64,000 bases of DNA from JAYODZ01 sp965662735 (GCA_965662735.1 CBFIIU010000010.1:1-64000); one strand, 5' to 3'. Numbered from the stretch's first letter, positions 24,186-33,830 are shown. Notes: a model not told the origin generated them from the sequence alone. Made by a program: numbers and translations.

Positions 24186-25508
24186 TCATTGTGCCGCCTC
24201 GCTCACGGTTCCCTGAAGAGCTGTGTCCCATGTCAGACCAAAGTGGGGCAGCAGGTCAAGAGCCGACTGAAGCCCGTCTTCATGGAAACCATAGCCCAGC
24301 CACGCGCCGCAAAAAAACGTATGGTGTTCGCCTTGATGCGCTCGAATATCGGCTTGCGCGGCAATGGCCGGCCCATCGAATTGCGGATGGTCATAGATAA
24401 AGTGACCATATGTTTTTTGCGGATCAGGCGCGCGTTCAGGGTTTAAGGTCACGAAGACGGGATGGCTCGGGTCAATATGTTGGAGCCGGTTCATCCAGTA
24501 GCTGACGCAGACATTTTCTGAATTGGCGGTCGCCATATAATTCCAGCTCGACCAGACATGGGTGCGTTTCGGCATAAAGCTTCGATCATAATGCAGATAG
24601 ACGTCATTCGGTCGGTAACGAATATCGCCAAGACGTCTTTGTTCCTCCGCGGTCGCGTCCCCTAAAAGCGCCTGCGCTTGATCGCTGTGACACGCGAAAA
24701 TCACCGCATCGAATTCTCGCATTGACCCATCTTCAAACTGCAACGTCGCTCCGTTCAACTTGCGTGTGACACTTTTAATCTGGGAATTATACTCAATTCT
24801 GTCGCGAAAAGGTGCCGTGAGCTTTTGAACATAATTCCGGCTGCCCCCTGTAACCGTTCGCCAGACAGGTCGGTCTTGGTCAACCAATCGGTGGTTACGA
24901 AAAAACTGAATAAGAGATTGCGCTGGAAAGTCTCCGACACTGTCATAGGGCGTGGACCAAATAGCCGCCGCCATTGGAAACAAATAGGCTTGGCGGAAAA
25001 TCTCTGAGAACCCCTCCTGGGCGAGCCATTGGTCCAGTGGCAGGCTTGGGTCAATCTGAGCGTCTGCGCGGGCCAATCGATTAAACCGAACAATATCGGA
25101 GAGCATGCGCCAAAAGCGGGGCCTTAGAACATTGCGTTTCTGGGCGAACACATGGCGCAGACTTTGTCCGGACCATTCAAAGCCCCCTTGATCGGCGGAG
25201 AAGCCAAAACTCATATCACTGGCCTGAGTGTCGACACCTATTTCTTTAAATAGGCGCACCAGGCCTGGATAGTTCAATTCATTATAGACGATAAAGCCTG
25301 TATCCACGGGTACAGATTTTCCGTCGGGGGTCGAAATATCGACCGTGGCGCTGTGGCCCCCGAGCCGCTCTCTTTTCTCAAAAAGCGTAATATGATGGTG
25401 CCGGTGCAACAGGTAAGCGGCCATATTGCCGGAGATACCAGCGCCGATAATGGCGATTTTGAGGGGGGTCTGGCGAGAGGCGAGACTTTCAGACGCAGAA
25501 CGGATCAT
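24186..25508 (-). CDS. FAD-dependent amine-oxidase-like oxidoreductase
   Basis: 440 residues with an N-terminal FAD Rossmann motif (IAIIGAGISGNMAAYLL, about 18-34), the FEKRERLGGHSATVDI second motif and a C-terminal FAD region (FFCGAWLGYGFHEDGLQSAL). It belongs to the NAD(P)/FAD oxidoreductase group seen beside cfa and DUF1365 genes, probably oxidising or desaturating a lipid acyl chain; the reaction is not known. It lies 29 bp after the photolyase stop and 13 bp before the DUF1365 start, in one operon. Confidence 0.85.
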   Translation of the reverse strand: MIRSASESLASRQTPLKIAIIGAGISGNMAAYLLHRHHHITLFEKRERLGGHSATVDISTPDGKSVPVDTGFIVYNELNYPGLVRLFKEIGVDTQASDMSFGFSADQGGFEWSGQSLRHVFAQKRNVLRPRFWRMLSDIVRFNRLARADAQIDPSLPLDQWLAQEGFSEIFRQAYLFPMAAAIWSTPYDSVGDFPAQSLIQFFRNHRLVDQDRPVWRTVTGGSRNYVQKLTAPFRDRIEYNSQIKSVTRKLNGATLQFEDGSMREFDAVIFACHSDQAQALLGDATAEEQRRLGDIRYRPNDVYLHYDRSFMPKRTHVWSSWNYMATANSENVCVSYWMNRLQHIDPSHPVFVTLNPERAPDPQKTYGHFIYDHPQFDGPAIAAQADIRAHQGEHHTFFCGAWLGYGFHEDGLQSALDLLPHFGLTWDTALQGTVSEAAQ

Positions 25509-25537
25509 AAAAACGCTTACAGTTGAGTTAAAGCAGG

Positions 25538-26959
25538 TTAAGTGGCAGACTGCGGCTTATTCTTCAGACTGTCAAATGCCGCAAGGGCGCGCGCACGAGC
25601 CGCCGCATGATCGACCATCGGGGTTGGGTAGGTGTCTCCTAATTTTATGCCGGCCTGTTCGCGTTGTTCTGCGGTAGCTCCCCAAGGCGTGAATAAAAGT
25701 TTGTCGGGGAGACCCGCAACCTCAGGCACGAAGCGACGCGTGTACACCCCCCCGCCATCAAATTTCGCCCCCTGTGTGATGGGATTAAAAATTCGGAAAT
25801 AAGGCGCCGCGTCGGCGCCGCTCCCGGCCACCCACTGCCAACTTGCTGTATTATTCGCCGGGTCCGCATCGACTAATAAATCCCAAAACAAGGCTTCACC
25901 GTGTCTCCAGTCAATCATTAAATGCTTGATTAAGAATGAGGCAACGATCATGCGCACACGGTTATGGATGAAGCCGGTCTGGCGTAATTCACGCATGCCG
26001 GCATCGATGATGGGATAACCGGTCCGCGCTTCCGCCCAAGCGGCGAAACCCTCAGGGTCTTCTCGCCACGGAAAATCGTCAAATTTAGATTGCAGATTAA
26101 CCGTTCCTAAATCGGGGTTTTGAAACAGAAGCTGGTAGGAAAATTCGCGCCAGCCTATCTCGCTCAAGAATTTGTCGGCATCTTTTTGCGGGATCTCACC
26201 TGCTTGGCACCGGTCAGTAACGGCATGCCAAATCCGCGCCGGTGAAATTTCTCCCCATCGTAAATGCGGTGCGAGACGCGAGGTTTCACGGGCCGGCTCG
26301 TCGCGATGTGCCGCATAACCTTGAATGAGCGCGTCGAGGAAAAGCTCCAAGCGTTCCCAAGCGCCGCGTTCGCCGGGTTTCCAATGCGCGCTCAGATGCG
26401 ACTGTTGGGGCTCTGGTAACGCTCCGCTAGGCCACTTATTGGGTGCGGGGATCACGTCAGGCTCTGACGCGGGTTGATGTCTCAATCCGCGCGCCAAGCA
26501 GGCTTTCCAAAATGGGGTAAACACTTTGAACGGAAGCCCTGTTTTATTCGTAATGTCCCAAGGCTCAAATAAAAGATTTCCAGAGAAACTTTGAACATCT
26601 AATCCAGATTGGCTTAAGTCAGCTTTGAGGGCGGTATCGCGTGCCACGCTGAGTGGATCATAATTTCTCAGCCAATAAACGCCGCACGCACCGGTTTCCG
26701 CTATGATATTCTCTAACACGCTTTGCGCAGCGCCGCTCCTAAAGATCAGTCGGCTACCTTTTTGGCTCAAGGCTTCGTCGAGCGCGTGAAGTGACTGGTT
26801 GCGCCACCAGTTTGATGCCTCGCCGATGCGCCTCGGTGCGTCGGGATCATCGATAAAGACAGGCACGATAGGTGAACCTGATTTCACGGCCGCACAGAGA
26901 GCGGCATGGTCATCGAGACGTAATTCTTGGCGGAACCAAACAATGATGGGTGCAGGCAT
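25538..26959 (-). CDS. phrB: Deoxyribodipyrimidine photolyase
   Basis: 473-residue class I photolyase that splits UV-induced cyclobutane pyrimidine dimers with blue light. The N-terminal antenna domain opens APIIVWFRQELRLDDHAAL. The FAD domain has WREFSYQLL, then IDAGMRELRQTGFIHNRVRM, the DWRHGEALFWDLLVDAD loop, NTASWQWVAGSG and FRIFNPITQGAKFD. Start set at ATG 26959, where the family N-terminus begins; GTG 26974 is possible. First gene of a four-gene operon with lipid-modifying enzymes, which suggests joint light-stress control. By eye I saw no convincing ECF promoter in the 270 bp upstream. Confidence 0.92.
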   Translation of the reverse strand: MPAPIIVWFRQELRLDDHAALCAAVKSGSPIVPVFIDDPDAPRRIGEASNWWRNQSLHALDEALSQKGSRLIFRSGAAQSVLENIIAETGACGVYWLRNYDPLSVARDTALKADLSQSGLDVQSFSGNLLFEPWDITNKTGLPFKVFTPFWKACLARGLRHQPASEPDVIPAPNKWPSGALPEPQQSHLSAHWKPGERGAWERLELFLDALIQGYAAHRDEPARETSRLAPHLRWGEISPARIWHAVTDRCQAGEIPQKDADKFLSEIGWREFSYQLLFQNPDLGTVNLQSKFDDFPWREDPEGFAAWAEARTGYPIIDAGMRELRQTGFIHNRVRMIVASFLIKHLMIDWRHGEALFWDLLVDADPANNTASWQWVAGSGADAAPYFRIFNPITQGAKFDGGGVYTRRFVPEVAGLPDKLLFTPWGATAEQREQAGIKLGDTYPTPMVDHAAARARALAAFDSLKNKPQSAT

Positions 26960-27246
26960 AAGAGATAGCTTCACAATTGATCAGAGGATGTAACAAAAGA
27001 TATAGGGCGCACAGATGTTCTGACAATGAAACAGTACTGAATTACGCGGGTAAGATGGATTTTGTTTTAAGCGTTGGAACGAATTAGCCGAGCGCAAAGG
27101 CATTATCCCAACCAATAATCATGCCGTTTTGGGGCAATTTTGCGCCAGAATATGGGTCATTTTATGGATCGATTAGTCTGCGGGACAAGAATAAACGCGG
27201 GACGAAACACGCCTATGGAGGCGGGGCTGGCGTCGCCTCTGCTGGA

Positions 27247-27321
27247 TGGCTCCCCGGGCCGGATTCGAACCAGCGACCGAACGGTTAACAGCCGTTTGCT
27301 CTACCACTGAGCTACCGAGGA
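27247..27321 (-). tRNA. tRNA-Asn (anticodon GTT)
   Basis: Minus-strand cloverleaf: acceptor TCCTCGG/CCGGGGA, D arm with GCTC...GAGC, anticodon loop CTGTTAA (GTT), T loop TTCGAAT, discriminator G and encoded CCA. It lies 55 bp downstream of tRNA-Cys on the same strand. Confidence 0.95.
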
Positions 27322-27376
27322 TCATCTAGCGCAGGGGCACCTTATAACAGTGCCCCAGAGACTTGCCAAGTCCATT

Positions 27377-27450
27377 TGGAGGCCACGCCCGGAATCGAAC
27401 CGGGGTTCACGGCTTTGCAGGCCGCTGCGTAACCACTCCGCCACGTGGCC
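27377..27450 (-). tRNA. tRNA-Cys (anticodon GCA)
   Basis: Minus-strand cloverleaf: acceptor GGCCACG/CGTGGCC, anticodon loop CTGCAAA (GCA), T loop TTCGATT, discriminator T and encoded CCA. Followed by tRNA-Asn, probably on one transcript. Confidence 0.95.
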
Positions 27451-27630
27451 CCATAGGCTCAGCGGATATAACAGGGCGCAGCTTTGGCTGCAATCATTTT
27501 TGCGGGCTTCGCGCCAGTTATTTGGTCTGGTTATGCTTGACCTCAGCCCGTTATCAACCAAATTCTGCGGCTGATTCAATTTGTCATTGGAAACAGGTCA
27601 GCGTATATAATGTGTGTTCAGGAGGTGGCG

Positions 27631-28317
27631 ATGAAGGCGCAGTTACAAAATTCCAGTGAAGGGTTCGCGCAAGCGCGAGTGAATATGATCGAGTGTCAAG
27701 TAAAGCCGGGTGGTGTGCGCGATACTGCCGTATGCCGTGCCATGGGGGCTATTCCGCGCGAAGTTTTTGCCACTCCGTCGCAACGCGATATCGCCTATGC
27801 TGATTGCGCGGTTGATATGGTTGGCGACACGAACAGGCGGCAATTGGCCATGCCGCATAGTTTTGGATTAATGGTCGAGAGCGCTCAAATCCAGCCTGAA
27901 GATATCATTTTGGATATTGCAGGTGGCTCGGGTTACGCTGCTGCCGTTTTGTCAAAATTGGGTGCAACCGTTCTCGCGCTTGAATGTGATGACGAATTTT
28001 CTCAAAAATGTACTGAAATCTGGTCTTCATTGGCCATTGATAATTGTGTGTCCGTAACCGGGCCGCTTGCCGACGGGTTAAGCAAACAGGCTCCCTTCGA
28101 TGTTATTTTTATCAATGGTTTTATCGAGCAAATTCCTGATGCCTTACTGGCCCAATTAGCGCCTGAGGGACGTTTGGTTTGTGTGTCGCCCCATGATGGT
28201 GCGGCGCAGCTCACGGTTATTCGGCGGGTCGACGATGTGTTTGCCCGACGTTATGGCCCGGTGATATCGGTTCCGCGGCTACACGCGTTTGACCGTGTGC
28301 CGGAATTTTCGTTTTAA
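27631..28317 (+). CDS. Protein-L-isoaspartate O-methyltransferase family protein
   Basis: 228-residue PCMT-fold methyltransferase; canonical members repair isoaspartyl damage in proteins using SAM. The SAM loop is DIAGGSGYAAAVLSKLG (95-111), and AREVFATP/AYAD regions match the family. The segment that normally carries the active-site Ser/Thr before the Pro reads RRQLAMPHSF (69-78), so repair activity is uncertain. Start at ATG 27631 with AGGAGG five bases upstream; an in-frame ATG 21 bp earlier precedes that site. It precedes tolC, a conserved alphaproteobacterial pairing, whereas the surE-nlpD interval further right lacks pcm. Confidence 0.8.
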   Translation: MKAQLQNSSEGFAQARVNMIECQVKPGGVRDTAVCRAMGAIPREVFATPSQRDIAYADCAVDMVGDTNRRQLAMPHSFGLMVESAQIQPEDIILDIAGGSGYAAAVLSKLGATVLALECDDEFSQKCTEIWSSLAIDNCVSVTGPLADGLSKQAPFDVIFINGFIEQIPDALLAQLAPEGRLVCVSPHDGAAQLTVIRRVDDVFARRYGPVISVPRLHAFDRVPEFSF

Positions 28318-28493
28318 AAACGTTATATAGGGCTTGGTGAACCCCTTTATTGCTTCTCGATCATGTGGGAAGCAGGGGCAGGTTGGGCGGCGCAGTTAAA
28401 GATAGTGAAGCCGATTAACGATCGAGAGAATGTGGCCGATAAGCAATAGCCGAAGGCAGGCTTTTTACTTTTGGCGACTGTCGGGGAGATCAG

Positions 28494-29888
28494 ATGATGA
28501 AATTAATGCATAAGCAAAGCCTTTTTGTAACGATGATGGCCTGCGGAATTTCCGTTTCGGCATTGGCTCAAGAAGCACCCCAGGAGACGGGGGAGGGGCT
28601 AAGCCGTCAAGCGAGTGAGATTATTGCGGCAACCTCTGACGATAATGAAAAACGGAGCTTACTCGAAACATTGGGTTTTGCTTTGGCCAATAACTCTGAA
28701 TTGGCAGCAGCCAAGTCGGAGTATTTAGCGGTTCATCGGAAACAATTCGTCTCGCTGTCGACCATGCTGCCGCAGGTGAGTGCCTTTGCACGCTATAATT
28801 ATCACAAAATTGGCGAGCAAGATCCGGGCTTCGATTATGACGAATATGATGATGATGCTTTTGGGCTGTCTGTTTCATATGACGTTTTTACCAGTGGTAA
28901 AAACTTAAACGCTTATCGCAGCGCCCGCGCGGACGTTCGAAAACAAAATCAAGACCGTTTGGCTGTTGAGCAGAACGTTTTGCTGGACGCGATTACCTCT
29001 CATTTTGATGTCGTGCGCGATGAAGCGGTTTATCAATTAAATGAGAAGAATGTCGATATTTTATCGCAGCAATTACAGGCCGTAAAAGATCGTTTTGAGG
29101 TGGGCGTTGTCACCCGAACCGATGTCGCGCAATCCGAGGCCCGTCTTGCCGCAGCGCGATCGGAACTCATTTCCGCGCAAACCAGTTTGCAAGCCTCGCG
29201 CGCTTTTTACCAGCGTACGATCGGCGTCCCCCCTGAAAATTTAGCGGAGCAGGCCAGTTTGCCCAGCTTGCCCCAAACAATTGATGACGCGTTAGATGTG
29301 GGGCGGTCGCGTAATCCATTGCTGAACGCCGCGCGCGAGAATGCACGATCGAGTGCCTTATCGGCCTATAGTGCCGTGGGTGCGGCCATGCCTCAATTAA
29401 AAGTGGCCGGAACCTATACGCGCTATGATGACCAAACGCCGAACCCCGCCCTTGGCAGACTGGAAGAGGGCGAAATTTATGAAGTCAGCGCCACCGTGAC
29501 GGTGCCGTTATTTTCGGGGGGCAAGAATTTGGCAACGGTTCTGGCCGCACGCCATGCGTCAGACGCGCTTGCGAAATCTGTCCATGCAACGGCCAGTTCA
29601 GTCGACGAATCCATTGTTGTGGCGTGGCACCGTAATTTGGCGGCCGGTGCGGTTATTGGGGCTCGCGAGGAACAGATCAAGGCCTCTCAGATCGCTCTTG
29701 AAGGCGTGCGCCTCGAGAATTCTCTAGGCACCCGAACGACATTGGATGTCTTGGACGCTGAGCAAGATTATCTAGATGCGCGCGTTAATCTTATCCGCGC
29801 GCAACGCGATCAGTTTGTATCCGCCTATGGTTTGTTAGCGAGCCTCGGTGAATTAACGGGCGCATTATTTGTTGCGGAAAACAATTGA
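28494..29888 (+). CDS. tolC: TolC-family outer-membrane channel protein
   Basis: 464 residues: signal peptide 1-25 (SALA-QEA), then two repeats of the outer membrane efflux protein domain rich in long coiled-coil helices (for example ADVRKQNQDRLAVEQNVLL and VKDRFEVGVVTRTDVAQSEARL, repeated later as GVRLENSLGTRTTLDVLDAEQDYL). It trimerises into the exit duct used by type I secretion and RND efflux pumps. No inner-membrane partner is nearby, so it may serve several systems. Place pcm-tolC-popZ-valS is conserved in the class. Confidence 0.92.
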   Translation: MMKLMHKQSLFVTMMACGISVSALAQEAPQETGEGLSRQASEIIAATSDDNEKRSLLETLGFALANNSELAAAKSEYLAVHRKQFVSLSTMLPQVSAFARYNYHKIGEQDPGFDYDEYDDDAFGLSVSYDVFTSGKNLNAYRSARADVRKQNQDRLAVEQNVLLDAITSHFDVVRDEAVYQLNEKNVDILSQQLQAVKDRFEVGVVTRTDVAQSEARLAAARSELISAQTSLQASRAFYQRTIGVPPENLAEQASLPSLPQTIDDALDVGRSRNPLLNAARENARSSALSAYSAVGAAMPQLKVAGTYTRYDDQTPNPALGRLEEGEIYEVSATVTVPLFSGGKNLATVLAARHASDALAKSVHATASSVDESIVVAWHRNLAAGAVIGAREEQIKASQIALEGVRLENSLGTRTTLDVLDAEQDYLDARVNLIRAQRDQFVSAYGLLASLGELTGALFVAENN

Positions 29889-29929
29889 ATGAGTAGCGCT
29901 CATCTCGCGAATAACGTTAGACTTAAGAG

Positions 29930-30298
29930 ATGAAGATATTTGATCAGCGCCCCGATGAGCAGGTGACTGCGCGCATGGAGGAAATCCGTTCCGCGGTGGT
30001 CCGCGCTTTGGGCGATCTGGACGGACGATCGCAAGCCACATCGGCTTCGACTGAAGACCCCCGTGCAAGTGGTGTATCACCACATGCTTCGGGCGAGGCC
30101 CATGTCGAGGCCCATGTAACCGACCCCAACCCTGCGCCGGGCGATAAAAAAGTGACTTTGCTGGAGCGCACCATTATGGAAACCGTTGAGCCTTTGGTCG
30201 CCGCTTGGTTGGATCGCCATCTTCCTCACATCGTCGAGCGCATTGTGCGGGAGGAAGTCGTCCGGATTTCGCGCCGGAATGACGATCTTTCCCGTTGA
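29930..30298 (+). CDS. Short PopZ-like protein (DUF2497)
   Basis: 122 residues. PopZ forms the cell-pole matrix that anchors the chromosome origin (through ParB) and cell-cycle proteins in Caulobacter. The C-terminal self-assembly helices are well kept at about 80-116: ETVEPLVAAWLDRHLP, then IVERIVREEVVRISRR. The N-terminal binding helix is only loosely like the usual MEEILASIRRII pattern (ARMEEIRSAVVRAL, 14-27). The acidic Pro-rich linker between them is about 50 residues, shorter than in Caulobacter PopZ (177 residues total). Position just before valS is the classical popZ locus. Confidence 0.72.
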   Translation: MKIFDQRPDEQVTARMEEIRSAVVRALGDLDGRSQATSASTEDPRASGVSPHASGEAHVEAHVTDPNPAPGDKKVTLLERTIMETVEPLVAAWLDRHLPHIVERIVREEVVRISRRNDDLSR

Positions 30299-30398
30299 CC
30301 TGGTTGCTCGATTATCCCCTATCGCGACGCCGCGTCGTGCACTGGCAGTGCTTGATTGGTCGCGAAAGCTGTTGTAGATCCTGACGCCGAGGCTTTTT

Positions 30399-33083
30399 AT
30401 GTCAGACCAGTCACTTAATAAAACCTATGACCCCGCAGAGATTGAAGCCCGCTTATATGCGGCGTGGGAAAACTCGGGCTGTTTCAAATCCGGCCAGAAA
30501 CCCGATGCGGAGCCCTATACGATTGTTATTCCGCCCCCCAATGTAACCGGCAGTTTGCACATGGGGCATGCGCTCAATAATACATTGCAAGATATTCTAT
30601 GCCGCTTCGAGCGGATGCGCGGGCGTGATGTGTTGTGGCAACCCGGCACAGATCATGCGGGCATTGCCACGCAAATGGTTGTCGAACGCCAGCTTTCGAG
30701 CATGGGCGCGCCATCGCGGCAAGAAATGGGGCGTGATGCGTTTATCGAACGCGTTTGGCAGTGGAAAGAAGAGAGCGGATCAACCATCACCCATCAATTG
30801 CGCCGCCTAGGAGCGTCGTGTGATTGGGAGCGCGAGCGCTTTACGATGGATGAAGGCTTGTCCGAAGCGGTTACTAATATTTTTGTATCGCTCTACCAAG
30901 CGGGGCTGATCTATAAAGACAAGCGTCTCGTCAATTGGGATCCGGGTCTCCTCACTGCTATTTCTGATCTCGAGGTGGTTCCCAAAGAAGTGGCTGGGCA
31001 TCTTTGGCATTTTTCCTATCCATTGGCCGATGGCTCCGGCCAGATCACGGTCGCGACGACGCGTCCCGAGACCATGCTCGGCGATACAGGTGTCGCCGTT
31101 CACCCCGAGGATCCACGATATGCAGATCTGATCGGGAAAATGGTAAAATTGCCGATTGTTGGTCGCGAAATTCCCATTGTGGCGGATAGCTATGCTGATC
31201 CGGAACAGGGATCTGGCGCTGTGAAAATTACGCCGGCGCATGACTTTAATGATTTTGAGGTGGGGAAACGCTGTGGGCTCGCCGCCATCAATATGCTGGA
31301 TCGGCATGGCTGCGTGGATTTATCCGATCCCGCATTTGACACCATGCCCAATAAGGAGGCGTGGCACGGGCTGGACCGCACGCAAGCGCGTGATCGCGTG
31401 GTTGAAACGCTCCAAGAATTAGGGCTGTTGGTGAAAATCGACGATCACACCCATATGGTTCCGTATGGCGATCGTTCGGATAAGGTTATTGAGCCTTGGC
31501 TGACAGACCAATGGTATGTCGACGCGGCAACGCTCGCCAAGCCGGCCATTGAGGCTGTTGAGACAGGACGCACGACATTCGTTCCCGAGAACTGGGCAAA
31601 AACTTATTTTGAATGGATGCGTAATATTCAACCGTGGTGTATCTCGCGTCAATTATGGTGGGGTCACCAGATTCCAGCTTGGTATGGCGAGGACGGCACT
31701 GTTTTTGTAGCGGTAGACGAGGCGGGTGCGTTGGCGCAAGCCGAACAGCATTATGGGCACCCGGTGACGCTGAGCCGCGACCCTGATGTATTGGATACTT
31801 GGTTTTCGTCGCAATTGTGGCCGTTTTCAACGCTTGGATGGCCCCAAAATCAAGATGAGGCGCTGGCGCGATATTATCCCACTGATGTGCTGGTGACGGG
31901 TTTTGATATTATTTTCTTTTGGGTCGCCCGCATGATGATGGCCGGCCTGTTTGTGATGGATGAGGTTCCGTTTAAGACTGTCTATATTCACGCTTTGGTG
32001 CGCGATGAAAAAGGCGCCAAAATGTCGAAGTCGAAAGGCAATGTGATCGACCCGCTCGATATTATCGAGCGGTTTGGTGCTGACTCTTTGCGGTTTACCC
32101 TCACAGCCCAAGCGGCCATGGGACGAGACGTCAAATTGTCAGAAGCGCGCATTGAAGGCTACCGCAATTTTGGAACAAAATTATGGAATGCGGCTCGGTT
32201 TTGCGAGATGAATGGCTGTTTTGAGGTTCGGGAATTTGATCCCGCCTCAGCTCAATTACCTTTGGTGAAATGGCTGGTGGGTGAGGTGGTGCGTGCTCAA
32301 AATGATGTCACGCGGTCGCTCGAAAATTTCCGTTTTAATGATGCCGCCCATGCCATTTATCATTTTATTTGGCACAGCTTTTGTGACTGGTTTGTCGAGT
32401 TGGCTAAGCCTGCTTTGCAAGGGGATCGTGCAACCGCGGATGAAGTGCGCGGGGCCGCGCGCTGGGGCTTAGGGCAGGCGCTGAAACTTTTACATCCGAT
32501 TATGCCGTTCGTGACCGATGAGCTTTGGCAAAAAACGGGGATCGGCGCGGATCACATTATGCGCGGTGACTGGCCGAGCTTCGACCTTTCATTGATCGAT
32601 GAAAAAGCAGATGAGCAGTTGAACTGGGTGATCGGCCTGATTACGGAAATTCGTTCCATTCGAGCAGAGATGAACTTACCGGCGAGTGCGAAGCTCAATA
32701 TTACGGCGATTGATCCCGCGCCGCATGTGTCCGACTATATCGCTACCCAGCGCGACTTGGTGCTACGATTGGCGCGTCTTGAGAACCTCTCCGTGGGCTC
32801 GGATATTCCCGAGGGGTCTGTGCAATTTGTTTATGCAGGACAGAGTTTTGCGTTGCCTTTGGCCGGTGTCATTGACCTCGCGGCAGAGCGTCAACGCTTG
32901 GTGCGGGATATTGAAAAATCGGAAGTGGAGTGTCGGAAGCTTAAGGGCAAGTTGTCGAATGAGGGCTTTTTGAGCAAAGCCCCCGAGGCGGTGGTTGCAG
33001 AAAATCAAGAGCGCCTTGCCGAGGCGGAGGCTTTGGTGGCTAAGTTGCACACGGCGCTCGCACGATTATCTGATTTGCAGTAA
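30399..33083 (+). CDS. valS: Valyl-tRNA synthetase
   Basis: 894-residue class I synthetase charging tRNA-Val. HIGH motif HMGH at 54-57 (PPPNVTGSLHMGHAL), editing domain with TTRPETMLGDTGVAVHPEDPRY, KMSKS loop at about 541-545 (GAKMSKSKGN), and a C-terminal coiled-coil arm (about 830-890: AAERQRLVRDIEKSEVECRK, then ENQERLAEAEALVAKL). Full length. It follows popZ by about 100 bp. Confidence 0.97.
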   Translation: MSDQSLNKTYDPAEIEARLYAAWENSGCFKSGQKPDAEPYTIVIPPPNVTGSLHMGHALNNTLQDILCRFERMRGRDVLWQPGTDHAGIATQMVVERQLSSMGAPSRQEMGRDAFIERVWQWKEESGSTITHQLRRLGASCDWERERFTMDEGLSEAVTNIFVSLYQAGLIYKDKRLVNWDPGLLTAISDLEVVPKEVAGHLWHFSYPLADGSGQITVATTRPETMLGDTGVAVHPEDPRYADLIGKMVKLPIVGREIPIVADSYADPEQGSGAVKITPAHDFNDFEVGKRCGLAAINMLDRHGCVDLSDPAFDTMPNKEAWHGLDRTQARDRVVETLQELGLLVKIDDHTHMVPYGDRSDKVIEPWLTDQWYVDAATLAKPAIEAVETGRTTFVPENWAKTYFEWMRNIQPWCISRQLWWGHQIPAWYGEDGTVFVAVDEAGALAQAEQHYGHPVTLSRDPDVLDTWFSSQLWPFSTLGWPQNQDEALARYYPTDVLVTGFDIIFFWVARMMMAGLFVMDEVPFKTVYIHALVRDEKGAKMSKSKGNVIDPLDIIERFGADSLRFTLTAQAAMGRDVKLSEARIEGYRNFGTKLWNAARFCEMNGCFEVREFDPASAQLPLVKWLVGEVVRAQNDVTRSLENFRFNDAAHAIYHFIWHSFCDWFVELAKPALQGDRATADEVRGAARWGLGQALKLLHPIMPFVTDELWQKTGIGADHIMRGDWPSFDLSLIDEKADEQLNWVIGLITEIRSIRAEMNLPASAKLNITAIDPAPHVSDYIATQRDLVLRLARLENLSVGSDIPEGSVQFVYAGQSFALPLAGVIDLAAERQRLVRDIEKSEVECRKLKGKLSNEGFLSKAPEAVVAENQERLAEAEALVAKLHTALARLSDLQ

Positions 33084-33092
33084 GGCCATCTC

Positions 33093-33830
33093 TTAAACTA
33101 CCAAGCTGTTAAAAAATAAAGGCAGGGTGACCCCTAGGCAAATCGCCAGAATAATCGGTTTCAAAAACCGGGGCGGCAGGGACATGGTAGAGCGGGCTCC
33201 CAAATCGCCGCCCAGCGCCAGACCGAGCATCAAGATCAGACAGATCCGCCAATTAATCAGATCCGCTTGAATGAGAATGATCGATGCCGCGCCGGCATTC
33301 GCCAATGAGATGAGCAACTTCAACGCCGTTAGGCGCACGAGGTCGAGCTGCGGCGTGATTTGGCTCAAACAGGCCAATAAAATAATGCCTAAACCAGCCT
33401 GAAAATAGCCGCCATAAACAGACGCGATCAACAGCAAAGGCATTGCAAGCGGCGCCAAGCGCACCGACCAGTGCTCGGTTTTGGCGCTCACCGCAAATAG
33501 AGCCGTTGCGCCCAATAGAAGATAGGGGACGATTTCTCTAAACACACCCTCCGGCGTTAAGCGCAAGGCGAAGGCGCCCGCAACGCCCCCGATCACGGCA
33601 TAGCCCAGATATGGCAGTGCTTCACGCACCGAGATTTCGTGCCTCAATCGATACACGCCAACGCCATAGCCCATCATGGCCGCTAATGTATTCGTGCTGT
33701 TGGCAATGAGCGGCGGGACGCCGCTTGCCGCGAGCACGGCAATGGTGACGGTGCTGCCGCCTCCCGCAAGGCTATTCATGAGCCCGCCAATTAGCCCTGC
33801 CAAAAAAATAATGAGATCCGTTGGTTCCAT
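33093..33830 (-). CDS. TSUP-family (TauE/SafE) membrane transporter
   Basis: 245-residue integral membrane protein of the sulfite exporter TauE/SafE (DUF81) family. About eight hydrophobic helices, with the family's N-terminal GLIGGLMNSLAGGGSTVTI and the central SVYGGYFQAGLGIILLA repeat motif. Members export sulfite, sulfoacetate or other organosulfur or organic anions. The substrate here is unknown. It ends 10 bp from the valS stop (convergent) and is divergent from ilvD. Confidence 0.83.
   Translation of the reverse strand: MEPTDLIIFLAGLIGGLMNSLAGGGSTVTIAVLAASGVPPLIANSTNTLAAMMGYGVGVYRLRHEISVREALPYLGYAVIGGVAGAFALRLTPEGVFREIVPYLLLGATALFAVSAKTEHWSVRLAPLAMPLLLIASVYGGYFQAGLGIILLACLSQITPQLDLVRLTALKLLISLANAGAASIILIQADLINWRICLILMLGLALGGDLGARSTMSLPPRFLKPIILAICLGVTLPLFFNSLVV

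Noticed and set aside
26975..27100. ECF (RpoE-type) promoter upstream of photolyase
   Set aside because: A TGATC is present but overlaps the start region; no correctly spaced -10 was found.
30807..31307. 166-codon minus-strand open frame opposite valS
   Set aside because: Shadow of the editing domain of valS; nothing protein-like beyond that.
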